Below are positions 43,425-50,856 of a stretch of DNA of 64,000 bases, piece by piece (the stretch's first letter is position 1; each line of letters opens with the position of its first letter). The position numbers and the translations under genes are program-made. The notes beneath the pieces are model-generated. The model had not been told where the DNA came from. It did no database searches and saw nothing but the letters and a program-made list of their open reading frames with translations. Origin of the DNA: CBDANZ01 sp965197865. Its GTDB lineage: Bacteria > Acidobacteriota > Vicinamibacteria > Vicinamibacterales > CAVVIG01. The stretch spans positions 186,001-250,000 of the forward strand of contig CBDANZ010000003.1 of the NCBI GenBank assembly GCA_965197865.1, given 5' to 3'.

Positions 43425-43661
43425 TCAGGTACGTACCAGGAGCTTCTCCAGCTTGGGCCGGTCGAATCCAACGACGGCTTCCCTGTCGATCAGTGTGACC
43501 GGCGTGCTCATATAGCCAAGCTCTTCCAGCTCAGCGAGCGCCGCGTCATCGGCCGCAACATCGCGGTCAACGAAGTCAACGTTCCGCTGTGAAAGAAACT
43601 CTTTCACTCTATGGCAGAACATTCAGCCTGGCTGGCTGTAGACGACCACGCTCCTAGGCAT
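43425..43661 (-). CDS. Glutaredoxin-like protein, candidate selenoprotein (UxxC)
   Basis: From ATG 43661 the frame reads MPRSVVVYSQPG, TGA (43625-43623), MFCHRVKEFLSQ, then FVDRDVAADDAALAELEELG, STPVTLIDREAVVGFDRPKL and EKLLVRT, stop. This is a full-length, 78-codon glutaredoxin: beta-strand VVVYS, CxxC region, helix HRVKEFL, cis-Pro TPV and the family end VVGFDRxKLexLL. Only the first Cys of CxxC is changed, to TGA, giving U-M-F-C. A hairpin 15 bases downstream fits a bacterial SECIS. An AAGGGG ribosome-binding site lies 8 bases before the ATG. Alternative: a Cys-to-stop pseudogene; everything else being intact argues against long decay. selA, selB, selC and selD are not in this window. Confidence 0.7.
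43589..43607 (-). promoter_or_regulatory. Candidate bacterial SECIS hairpin
   Basis: In RNA sense: stem GUGAAAG / CUUUCAC (7 perfect pairs), loop AGUUU with G in position 2. It starts 15 bases after the in-frame UGA, placing the loop 22 bases from UGA. Bacterial SECIS elements have a short stem, a small apical loop with G in its first two positions, and a UGA-to-loop distance of about 16-37. The codons used in the stem (AAA, TTT, CTT, TCA) are AT-rich for this GC-rich genome, as expected if structure is under selection. Confidence 0.6.
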
Positions 43662-43727
43662 TGATTTGTCCCCTTGCAACCTCCCCCGAAGCCTGAGTCT
43701 TCTCAGCATGGCAATTCGTCTCCGTTT

Positions 43728-44036
43728 CTCTAGCTGGCCGTCCTCCGCGGCGCAGATGAACACATTCAAGGTCGCGGCACCGCCGGGTGTGTGCGGAATG
43801 AGAACGATCGTCACACTCTGAAAGGCCTGGAGATTATTGGGCACACCCAACGCAAAGCGGGAGGCCCCGATGGCCGTCACCGGCCAGAACCCGTTGCTCC
43901 CGATGCCCAGCCCACCCGCGTCTTCCTGATACGTAGGCGCCACCCAGACTTCGTCGGCGTACGCCGGACTGAGGAGGATAGCGTTGAGGAGGATGGATGA
44001 CACGAGGCAGCGGGAGCAGCGGCGGAGCGAGGGCAT
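43728..44036 (-). pseudogene. N-terminal fragment of a secreted DEVWVAPTY-type protein
   Basis: From ATG 44036: signal peptide (CLVSSILLNAILLSPAYA) then DEVWVAPTYQEDAGGLGIGS, FALGVPNNLQAFQSVTIVLI and PGGAATLNVFICAAEDG. It then loses family resemblance near 43728 and runs in frame into the glutaredoxin. Complete relatives are about 300-500 residues, secreted, with repeats similar to phage tail-fibre proteins. A piece resembling the C-terminal part of the same family lies at 45800-46165, on the far side of the IS element and in the wrong order for a simple insertion. Confidence 0.55.
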
Positions 44037-44116
44037 GACGCGTCTCCTTTGTTCAACGACGAGGGGTCGGGCCGAATGCGTGTGGATCCGAGAGGTTATT
44101 CCGCCCTACGCGCTAG

Positions 44117-44267
44117 CAGTCCGTGGTGAAAGTCCGTCTGCATTCGACGAGCGATGCATCCTCGTGGCCTGCGTTGCTCCTCCATCAAATACAGGCGGTA
44201 TTCTCAGTCGTCGCGCCTTGCCCGCGAGGCGCCTCGCTCGTCTCGGTGCAGCGCCCGACTTTCACCA
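44117..44267 (+). repeat. Left copy of MITE-like inverted unit
   Basis: Begins with CAGTCCGTGGTGAAAGTC and ends GACTTTCACCA, the inner end being cut short. It is 151 bases and almost identical to the reverse complement of 45347-45504. Confidence 0.9.
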
Positions 44268-44354
44268 TGATGGTATGGACTCCTCCCGGTTCCGATGCGG
44301 CATGATGTGCCGCATCAGCTGATGCCCATCAGCCACAACCAGGAGGAAACCGAA

Positions 44355-45359
44355 ATGGGTGCTACGACAGTGGCCGTTGACCTGGCAAAGTCCGTGTTCG
44401 AGCTGGCGATCGCCAATGCCCGGTGGCGCGTGTGGTCGCGCCAGCGACTCAACCGCGCACGGTTCGCCCGCTTTCTCGCGCAGACGCCGCCGACCCATGT
44501 GGTGATGGAGGCGTGTGGCACCGCCCACTACTGGGGGCGGGTTGCCCAGCAACACGGCCATCGCGTCACCCTCGTGCCCCCGGCGTACGTGCGGCCCTAC
44601 GTGCGGCGCAACAAGACGGACCGGGCGGATGCGGAGGCGATCCGCGAGGCGAGATACCCCGTGTCCCGGTGAAGCGGGTCGAGCAGCAAGCGCTCGTGGC
44701 GCTGCACCGGGTGCGCGAGCAGTGGATGACGACGCGGACGGCGCGCATCAATGTGTTACGCGGGCTCTTGCGGGAACAGGGGCTGCTGCTGCCGGCGGGG
44801 GCCTGTGCGGCGCTGCGGGCCTTGCCTGTGCTGCTCGACGAGGCGGCCACCGTGTTGCCGAGGCATCTGCGGCAGGTGCTCACGAGCGTCCACGAGGAAG
44901 TGCGGGCGATTGAGGCTCGGATTGCCGGCCTGGAACGGGAATTGCGCCCTGGCCGACGCCGACCCCGTCGTGATGCGACTGCGGACGATTCCCGGGATTG
45001 GGCTGTTGACCGCCACGGCCCTCGTCGGCACCGTCGGGCACATCCACGCATTCCGGCGCGCGCGCCAGTTTGCCAGCTGGCTCGGCCTGACGCCGCGCGA
45101 GTACTCGAGTGGGCAGCGGCGGCGCCTCGGGGGGATCAGTAAACGCGGGGACGTGTATCTCCGGTGCTTACTCACCCACGGCGCGCGCGCGGTGCTCGCG
45201 TCGGCCCACCGGCGCCGGGCGGCCCAGCAGCCCCTCACGCGTCTGCACCACTGGGCGATGACGGTGCACGCGCGGCGCGGCTACAACAAAGCCACGATTG
45301 CCGTGGCGAACAAACTCGGCCGACTCGTTTGGGCGGTTTGGCATAACAGTCCGTGGTGA
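44355..45359 (+). pseudogene. IS110-family transposase with two compensating frameshifts
   Basis: DEDD-type transposase/recombinase. The first frame from ATG 44355 gives MGATTVAVDLAKSVFELAIA with the first Asp (VDLAKS), VVMEACGTAHYWGR and NKTDRADAEAIREA. A second frame (about 44660-44945) gives VKRVEQQALVALHRVREQ and ARINVLRGLLREQG. The original frame then returns with LRTIPGIGLLTATALVGTVG, FASWLGLTPREYSSG, GGISKRGDVYLRCLLTHGAR and NKLGRLVWAVW (the C-terminal transposase_20 domain with its Ser region). The stop TGA is contributed by the right inverted unit (HNSPW). Two indels make it inactive unless produced by recoding. Confidence 0.85.
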
Positions 45360-45504
45360 AAGTCGGGCGCTGCACCGAGACGAGCGAGGCGCCTCGCGGG
45401 CAAGGCGCGACGACCGAGAATACCGCCTGTATTTGATGGAGGAGCAACGCAGGCCACGAGGATGCATCGCTCGTCGAATGCAGACGGACTTTCACCACGG
45501 ACTG
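45347..45504 (-). repeat. Right copy of MITE-like unit with 18-bp terminal inverted repeats
   Basis: A complete 158-base unit: ends CAGTCCGTGGTGAAAGTC and GACTTTCACCACGGACTG are perfect 18-bp inverted repeats. It overlaps the transposase stop codon. It has no ORF of its own. Confidence 0.9.
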
Positions 45505-45799
45505 ATAAGGATGTGCCCTGCGCACTGCCGGACGCGGCGTAACCCGAGCTACACCTCCACGCGAGATGCTGAGCGAGTGACCCTGACATGGCCCTTCGGT
45601 CCGACCGACACCGCATCAGGCCGATAGCAGCCCTGGCGCTCGACGCCGGCACCACGATTGGCCCGCGGTGCGCGACTATCCATGTTGGCCAGGAGGCAAA
45701 GGCTCTCCACGGACAGGCCGGATATACGACCGCAACCGACGCGAAGGACCGACCGTCACGACCCACTCGCTTGATCACCGGGAGGAGTCCATATACGGA
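45505..45799. other. Spacer right of the IS element
   Basis: No gene recognised. It contains the outer 17-base inverted repeat at 45777-45793, matching 44274-44290, followed by ACGGACTG (45796-45803), which resembles one end of the MITE-like unit. This may be a remnant of a third copy. Confidence 0.4.
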
Positions 45800-46165
45800 C
45801 TGCTAGGCCATCGTCAAGGCGAATGTCAACACGCGCCGAAGTGCGTCGCGGTCGAGGTTCCCGAGGTCGATGGTCTGGGTGCCGGTGAAGGTGTTCGCGC
45901 CCAACGTGGCGATCGGGCCGACCGCCTCCACCGCTTCCCCGTCCGTGTAGCGCGGTGGTGGGCCGATGCGTCACCGGTATGGCTGTCCAATTCCGCCTGG
46001 GTGGCGGGATCGAAGGCGAGTTGGGCGGTGGTCACGGAGGCCGGGGGAATGACGCCCGACACCGGGTCGTAGGCGAACCGCAGCCCCCCCGATGTGATCG
46101 GTCGCCGTGGTCGGCAGGGCCCAGGCGACCACCGCCAGATACGTCGCCACCGGGATGAAGCTCAA
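45800..46165 (-). pseudogene. C-terminal-type fragment of DEVWVAPTY-family secreted protein
   Basis: Pieces in shifting frames: ATYLAVVAWALPTTATDHIG, then PVSGVIPPASVTTAQLAFDP and TQAELDSHTGDASAHHRA, then YTDGEAVEAVGPIATLGANT and FTGTQTIDLGNLDRDALRRV. The TLGANTFTGTQ wording is typical of the collar/tail-fibre-like C-terminal repeats in this family. At least two frame changes. It overlaps the start of the recombinase remnant on the other strand, marking a rearrangement junction near 46155. Confidence 0.5.
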
Positions 46166-47093
46166 GAAGCCGACTGGGGCCGAGAAACCCTACCAGCTCG
46201 AAGAACGCAGCCTGAAACATCTCAAGCTGGCCTTCGGCTCGCTGCTCCTGGTCGACATCACCGCGGAGGATATTGCGGACTACCAAGAATCCCGTCTGAA
46301 GACAGGTGCCGCTCCCAAGACGATCAACGTCGAAGTCAAAACGCTCGGAGCCATTCTTAGGCGGCATCGCTATTGGGCAAACATGCAGCCGGACGTGAAG
46401 ATGATGAGCGTTTATGAGAACCAGGAAAAGCCCTTACTTCGGAACAGGAACAGAATCTCCTCGATGCGTGTCGAACGCTTCGGTCTCGCTTACTGCTGCC
46501 TGTCGTAACGGTGGCACTCAACGCCGGGATGCGTCGGGGCGAAATCTAGTCGCTCCGCTGGCAGTAGATCGGTTTCCTGAACCGCACGCTTGCAGCCGGG
46601 GCCGCAAAGACAGAAGCCGGAACCGGTCGTGTGATTCCGTTAAACGAGCGGGCGCTCATGACGTTCCAGACGTGGGCGACGAATGTCCCCGAACGTCAGC
46701 CGGACCATTTCGTCTTTCCTTGCGAACACTACGGGTTGGCCGGCGATGACCGGAAGCCGCACGCCAAGACGATGGATCCGAACATGCCCGTCGGTGAAAT
46801 CAAGACCGCATGGGAAGCGGCGAAACAACAGGCCAGCGTTCAGTGCCGGTTCCACGACCTCAGGCACACGGCCTGCACTCGCCTGCTCGAACGCGGCGTA
46901 ATCCTTGCCCGTCGTGGCATCGATCATGGGCTGGAGCGCCAGCACCACGGCCAAGATGGCGAAGCGCTACGGCCACATCGGTTCAGAGGTGCAGCGCGCC
47001 GCGCTCGAGGCGCTGGACGCGGTGCCCCAGCCGAGCAAGCAGACAGGCCAACCGGAAAGCGGTCAAGTTCTCGATTCACACCAGAATTCATGA
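46107..47093 (+). pseudogene. Tyrosine recombinase (integrase) remnant
   Basis: Frame one (to about 46430) gives the arm and core-binding region: YQLEERSLKHLKLAFGSLLL, DITAEDIADYQESRLKTGAA. A second frame gives TVALNAGMRRGEI (first catalytic Arg), then TAG, SLRWQ, TAG, IGFLNRT. It continues as VIPLNERALMTFQTWATN and CRFHDLRHTACTRLLERG (HxxR). A third frame gives SIMGWSASTTAKMAKRYGHI with the nucleophile Tyr, ending at 47093. At least two frameshifts and two stops. It ends 72 bases from the 3' end of tRNA-Arg, as expected for an island integrated at that tRNA. Confidence 0.8.
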
Positions 47094-47164
47094 AGGGTGG
47101 GCACAAAATTGGGCACAGTGACACCGACCCATCAGTAACCGTGGCGGTAAGTTGTTGTTAGGAC

Positions 47165-47241
47165 TGGCGCGCCCTGCAGGACTCGAACCTGCGACCTCCT
47201 GGTTCGTAGCCAGACGCTCTATCCAACTGAGCTAAGGGCGC
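47165..47241 (-). tRNA. tRNA-Arg (anticodon ACG)
   Basis: Acceptor arms GCGCCCT and AGGGCGC, D arm AGCTCAGTTGGATAGAGC, anticodon loop CTACGAA giving ACG, T arm AGGTTCGAGTCCT, discriminator G and encoded CCA at 47167-47165. Its A34 is the target of TadA, also encoded here. The 3' end faces the integrase remnant. Confidence 0.96.
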
Positions 47242-47399
47242 GTTCCCGCTACTGCTCGACCGCGGCTCAGCAGGGCGAGCTGCAGCGAGTCGAGAAGATC
47301 ATTCTATCTTACAACCCGGCGCGAGGAGTCGACCACGAGGTCGCGTCTGCCCCGCTCTTTTTTCGTGCCTTCGAGCGTTCGTGGCTAGAATCATGAACG

Positions 47400-47912
47400 A
47401 TGAGCGAGCGAGCAGACGTTCAGCACAAGACGCAGGCGCCCTCATCGGTGGCCTGTTACATCCTAACCATCAGCGATACGCGCACCGAGGAAACCGACGC
47501 AAGCGGCCGCGTGATTGCCGATCTGCTCACGACCGCTGGGCATCGTGTGGTGGGTAAAGCGATCGTGAAAGACGACCCGTCGCTCGTGCGGGGCGCGATC
47601 GAGCGCCAGCTCACCGGCCGAAACATCCAGGTGGTCATCACGACCGGCGGCACGGGCATCACTTCGCGCGACAGCACCTTCGAGGTGGTGAATACGCTGA
47701 TCGAAAAACGGCTCGACGGATTCGGCGAGCTGTTCCGGATGCTGAGCTACGAACAAATCGGAGCCTCCGCCATGATGAGCCGTGCCATTGCGGGTCTCGC
47801 GAGCGGCAAGATCCTTGTGGCGCTTCCAGGGTCTGAAGCCGCCGTTTGCCTGGCAATGGAAAAGCTGCTCCTCCCGGAGCTGGGACACATGGTCCAGCAA
47901 GTCTCAAAGTAG
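47400..47912 (+). CDS. moaB: Molybdenum cofactor biosynthesis protein B
   Basis: Adenylates molybdopterin in cofactor synthesis (MogA/MoaB group). 170 residues: ISDTRTEETDASGRVIADLL, VVITTGGTGITSRDSTFEVV (the GTG-containing substrate loop), ELFRMLSYEQIGASAMMSRA and LVALPGSEAAVCLAMEKLLL. ATG 47400 is used; an ATG three codons earlier has weaker support. It is followed after 5 bases by moeA, forming a two-gene operon. Confidence 0.95.
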   Translation: MSERADVQHKTQAPSSVACYILTISDTRTEETDASGRVIADLLTTAGHRVVGKAIVKDDPSLVRGAIERQLTGRNIQVVITTGGTGITSRDSTFEVVNTLIEKRLDGFGELFRMLSYEQIGASAMMSRAIAGLASGKILVALPGSEAAVCLAMEKLLLPELGHMVQQVSK

Positions 47913-47917
47913 ACACC

Positions 47918-49126
47918 ATGCGTCCATTCACGTCGACCATCTCGCTCGAGGAAGCGCGGCGACGGTTGGAGGCCGGCGTCCGGCCGATTGCACGAACCGA
48001 ACGCGTGGCGCTGATCCACGCGGCCGGGCGCGTCGCGGCCGTCGATATCGCCTCGCCACTCGAGATCCCGCCCTTCGCGCGATCGGTCATGGACGGATAC
48101 GCCGTCGTCGCCGCCGACACGCGAGGCGCGACGAGCGACCGGCCCATTCGTCTACGCATTGTCGATCGCATCTATGCCGGCCGGTCGACCACCGCGCGGG
48201 TTGTCCCCGGTACGTGCGCAGAAATCGCAACGGGCGCGCCGCTTCCGGAAGGCGCCGACGCGATAATCATGGTCGAGGAAACCGCCCGCGCGAGCGACGA
48301 GCATATGGACATCTTCGCCGCCGCCTCGGCCGGCCGGAACATCGGCCGGCGCGGGTCCGACATCTTCCGTGGCGATCTCGTCGTGCGGCGGGGCGATTGG
48401 CTGAACCCGAGCCGGATTGGTGCCGTCGCCGCCATCGGGCGGGCGGAGATCGAGGTGTATGCGCGTCCTCGTGTCGCCGTCCTTTCCACCGGGACCGAGG
48501 TGATTGACCCTGGGATACCGCTCGCAGGCGGACAGATTTACGACGTGAACCGCTTCACGCTCGGTGCCGTTATTTCCGCCAACGGCGGCATTCCGGAACC
48601 GCATCGGTCGGCCGAGGACACGATTGGAGCGCTCATCGCGTCGCTCAACGAATGCGCCGGCAGCGATCTGACCGTGTTTTCTGGCGGTAGCTCGGTTGGC
48701 GAGCGCGATTTCGTTGTCGATCTCGTTTCGGCGCGAGGCGAGATGATCTTCCACGGCATCGGGGTGAAGCCTGGCAAGCCGACAGTATTTGCGATCGTAG
48801 ACGGCGTGCCGTTTTTCGGGATGCCCGGCAATCCGGCGTCATGCCTCTCGAACGCCTACATTCTGCTCGTGCCGTTTCTGCGCGCCACGGCCCGTCTGCC
48901 GGTCTATGCACCCAAAGCCGTCCGAGCGCCGCTGGGAACCGCGATCGTGTCGCCCGCAGGCCGGCATCAGTTCTACACCGTGCGCCTCGAGAAGGGCGTG
49001 GCCTTCCCTGCCTTCAAAGGTTCGGGCGACATCACGAGCCTGTCGCAGGCCGACGGCTATATTGAAATCCCGGCCGATCAGAGCAGCATCGCCGAGGGCG
49101 CCGTCGTCGACGTTACGCTCTTTTGA
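47918..49126 (+). CDS. moeA: Molybdopterin molybdenumtransferase
   Basis: Inserts molybdate into adenylated molybdopterin. 402 residues from ATG 47918 (MRPFTSTISLEEARRRLEAG). PPFARSVMDGYAVVA is the domain 1 signature. GAPLPEGADAIIMVEET follows, then VLSTGTEVIDPG, FSGGSSVGERDFVVDL (the MPT-binding GGSSVG) and FFGMPGNPASCLSNAYI. The C-terminal barrel domain is present and complete. The longer frame upstream overlaps moaB and is rejected. Confidence 0.96.
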   Translation: MRPFTSTISLEEARRRLEAGVRPIARTERVALIHAAGRVAAVDIASPLEIPPFARSVMDGYAVVAADTRGATSDRPIRLRIVDRIYAGRSTTARVVPGTCAEIATGAPLPEGADAIIMVEETARASDEHMDIFAAASAGRNIGRRGSDIFRGDLVVRRGDWLNPSRIGAVAAIGRAEIEVYARPRVAVLSTGTEVIDPGIPLAGGQIYDVNRFTLGAVISANGGIPEPHRSAEDTIGALIASLNECAGSDLTVFSGGSSVGERDFVVDLVSARGEMIFHGIGVKPGKPTVFAIVDGVPFFGMPGNPASCLSNAYILLVPFLRATARLPVYAPKAVRAPLGTAIVSPAGRHQFYTVRLEKGVAFPAFKGSGDITSLSQADGYIEIPADQSSIAEGAVVDVTLF

Positions 49127-49166
49127 ACGGCGACTTGAGCAATCGGCTGATCGCTCGCAAGCGTCC

Positions 49167-49304
49167 CTACTGCTTGCGGTTCTTGCGACTGGCTCGGCGC
49201 GCGGCGCCCTTCCGGCGGTTCAAGTGCTCGTCGAGCAGCGTAATCCTGGCAATCACGTCTCGTCGGCCAACGACGGTAGCCTCGTCGCCGCTGAGACGCA
49301 ACAC
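49167..49304 (-). CDS. Possible small basic protein
   Basis: A 45-codon frame from GTG 49304: VLRLSGDEATVVGRRDVIAR, then ITLLDEHLNRRKGAARRASR and KNRKQ, stop TAG 49169-49167. The composition looks like a real small basic protein, and it starts just before the end of the 49312 gene on the same strand, suggesting coupling. I do not recognise a family. Below usual ORF-calling length. Confidence 0.35.
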   Translation of the reverse strand: MLRLSGDEATVVGRRDVIARITLLDEHLNRRKGAARRASRKNRKQ

Positions 49305-49311
49305 AAGGCGA

Positions 49312-49773
49312 TCATCGCCTTCCTATCCGCCGTTCGTATTCCTGCTCGAGCACGTCAGCCGTGTGCAGGTCGAAGGCAGCAGTCGTACGTGGGTTGCCGC
49401 GAAATTCGGACTGACAACGGTAGCAGACCGTCACGTCCTTCAGCCGCCCGTACACCACGAGATCGATGAGTACAGCCACGGCGAGGACACCATAGGCGGC
49501 GAGGTCGCGATCGAACCAGTAGAAGACCGAGCTGATGGCGGCGCCGGTGATGACGACGGCTAGGCCAATCTTTGGATCGAAATCCTTACGCGCGTAAAAG
49601 TCAGGACCGGCGCACACCGGACACCGATCGACCGCCCGATCGGCGCGTAGCGCTTCGGAGATGTCGAGGAAAATGTCGCGGCCGCAGCGACCGCACCTGA
49701 TGGCCCTCAGCGCTTCCGCCGTCCCGACCGGTAGTCGGGCATCACATCGGGGACACCTAACGAGGATGTGCAT
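49312..49773 (-). CDS. Zinc-ribbon membrane protein of unknown function
   Basis: 153 residues from ATG 49773. An N-terminal zinc ribbon with CPRCDARLPVG and IRCGRCGRDIF (two CxxC pairs), then a second CPVCAGPDFYARKDFDPKIG. Two hydrophobic spans (LAVVITGAAISSVFYWF and AAYGVLAVAVLIDLVVYG) follow, and a last CxxC (VCYRCQSEFRG). Acidobacterial genomes often carry such proteins, but no function is established to my knowledge. A single gene between moeA (convergent) and the 49798 dehydrogenase. Confidence 0.8.
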   Translation of the reverse strand: MHILVRCPRCDARLPVGTAEALRAIRCGRCGRDIFLDISEALRADRAVDRCPVCAGPDFYARKDFDPKIGLAVVITGAAISSVFYWFDRDLAAYGVLAVAVLIDLVVYGRLKDVTVCYRCQSEFRGNPRTTAAFDLHTADVLEQEYERRIGRR

Positions 49774-49797
49774 AGGAAAAGCAAAAGGCTCACCCTC

Positions 49798-50811
49798 TCA
49801 CCTGCCTGGGAAAAAGGAGGGGAGCGCGACGTCACGCATGGTGTGCAGGCCCGGCGAAGCGGCCAGCACTTTCGGGATAGAGTTCACCACGATCGACGAG
49901 GTGGCCACGTCGCCGGGAATGCCGCCGGCTATCTTCATCGAGAGCCCGGGCGATCCCTCAATCTCAACAGCATCATAGGTCTCGGGCGCGCCGAAGTACG
50001 CCTCGAGATGGAGCCTGATCACCGGTTCGCCCATTCGGTATCCCACACCGTCCTGAATGATGCCGCACACGTAGCCGGGATCGACCGCGAGAAACTCGCT
50101 CGAGATCGTCACCGTCCCGAGCTTCGGCCGAACCTCGTCGGAAATGCGGTCAAGCGTCCATCCGAGGGTATCCGCAGTCATGGCAATCGACTCGTTTAGC
50201 CCCACGTGCCCCACGTGCCCCACGCTGCCGTCGTCGGCCTTTTTCTGAAACTGCTCGGTGGTCAGCCCAGCGCCGATTTTCTGCTGAAACGCTAGCCGCC
50301 GGAGGCGCGCATCCTGGACGCGGGTCACGAGCACGCGATCCACGCGCTGGCAGACTGCGGTCAGCGCGATCGGCAGCGCGTCCATTGCGAAACCGGGGTT
50401 GACGCCGGTGCCCAGCACGGCCACCTTGGCCTTTTTCGCCCAGGCGTGAATCTGCTTTGCGTGGCGGACGTGCGTGTACCCGGGATAGGAAAGCTCCTCG
50501 GTCGTCGAGACGACGGCGCTCTTCGAATTCAGGGTCGTCTCAAGCTCCGGCATAACCGCCTTGATCGACGAGCTCGTGCAGTGGATGACAACCTGCGGCT
50601 TCGCGGCCTTGAGCGCCCTCGCGGTGTCATCCTGGACGCGCAGGCCGAACCGCCTGTTCAAGCCGACGACGTCGCCGAGATCGCGGCCGACTTTGGCGGG
50701 ATCGATGTCAATTCCGCCGACAACCTTGAGACCCGGTCGAGCGGCAATCTGGCGCGCCACGGCCGTACCAATCGGCCCGAGGCCGAAGTGCATCACGCGG
50801 ATGTTGCGCAT
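49798..50811 (-). CDS. Dihydrodipicolinate reductase-like dehydrogenase (diaminopentanoate dehydrogenase group)
   Basis: 337 residues. N-terminal Rossmann site VMHFGLGPIGTAVARQIAAR; GGIDIDPAKVGRDLGDVVGL follows. VVIHCTSSSIKAVMPELETT and VVSTTEELSYPGYTHVRHAK resemble Ord, the 2,4-diaminopentanoate dehydrogenase of ornithine degradation. Many relatives act on other amines, so the substrate is open. The segment GTGVNPGFAMDALPIALTAV is a good family signature. ATG 50811 lies close to the divergent M1 peptidase gene (45 bases). Confidence 0.82.
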   Translation of the reverse strand: MRNIRVMHFGLGPIGTAVARQIAARPGLKVVGGIDIDPAKVGRDLGDVVGLNRRFGLRVQDDTARALKAAKPQVVIHCTSSSIKAVMPELETTLNSKSAVVSTTEELSYPGYTHVRHAKQIHAWAKKAKVAVLGTGVNPGFAMDALPIALTAVCQRVDRVLVTRVQDARLRRLAFQQKIGAGLTTEQFQKKADDGSVGHVGHVGLNESIAMTADTLGWTLDRISDEVRPKLGTVTISSEFLAVDPGYVCGIIQDGVGYRMGEPVIRLHLEAYFGAPETYDAVEIEGSPGLSMKIAGGIPGDVATSSIVVNSIPKVLAASPGLHTMRDVALPSFFPGR

Positions 50812-50856
50812 GACCGCAGATTATAGCGCGGCGGTTGATGGTACCATGCACGACCG

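Larger units (their letters stand above)
44117..45504 (+). mobile_element. IS110-family element bracketed by 151-158 bp inverted units
   Basis: A decayed IS110 transposase gene (44355-45359) lies between two near-identical inverted repeats, 44117-44267 and 45347-45504 (one mismatch over 151 bases). IS110 elements normally lack long terminal inverted repeats. The noncoding 44268-44354 holds two hairpins: GATGCGGCA/TGCCGCATC at 44294-44316, and GCTGAT/ATCAGC at 44318-44333. This is where IS110-group elements encode their bridge RNA. A further 17-base inverted repeat occurs at 44274-44290 and 45777-45793. Confidence 0.75.
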
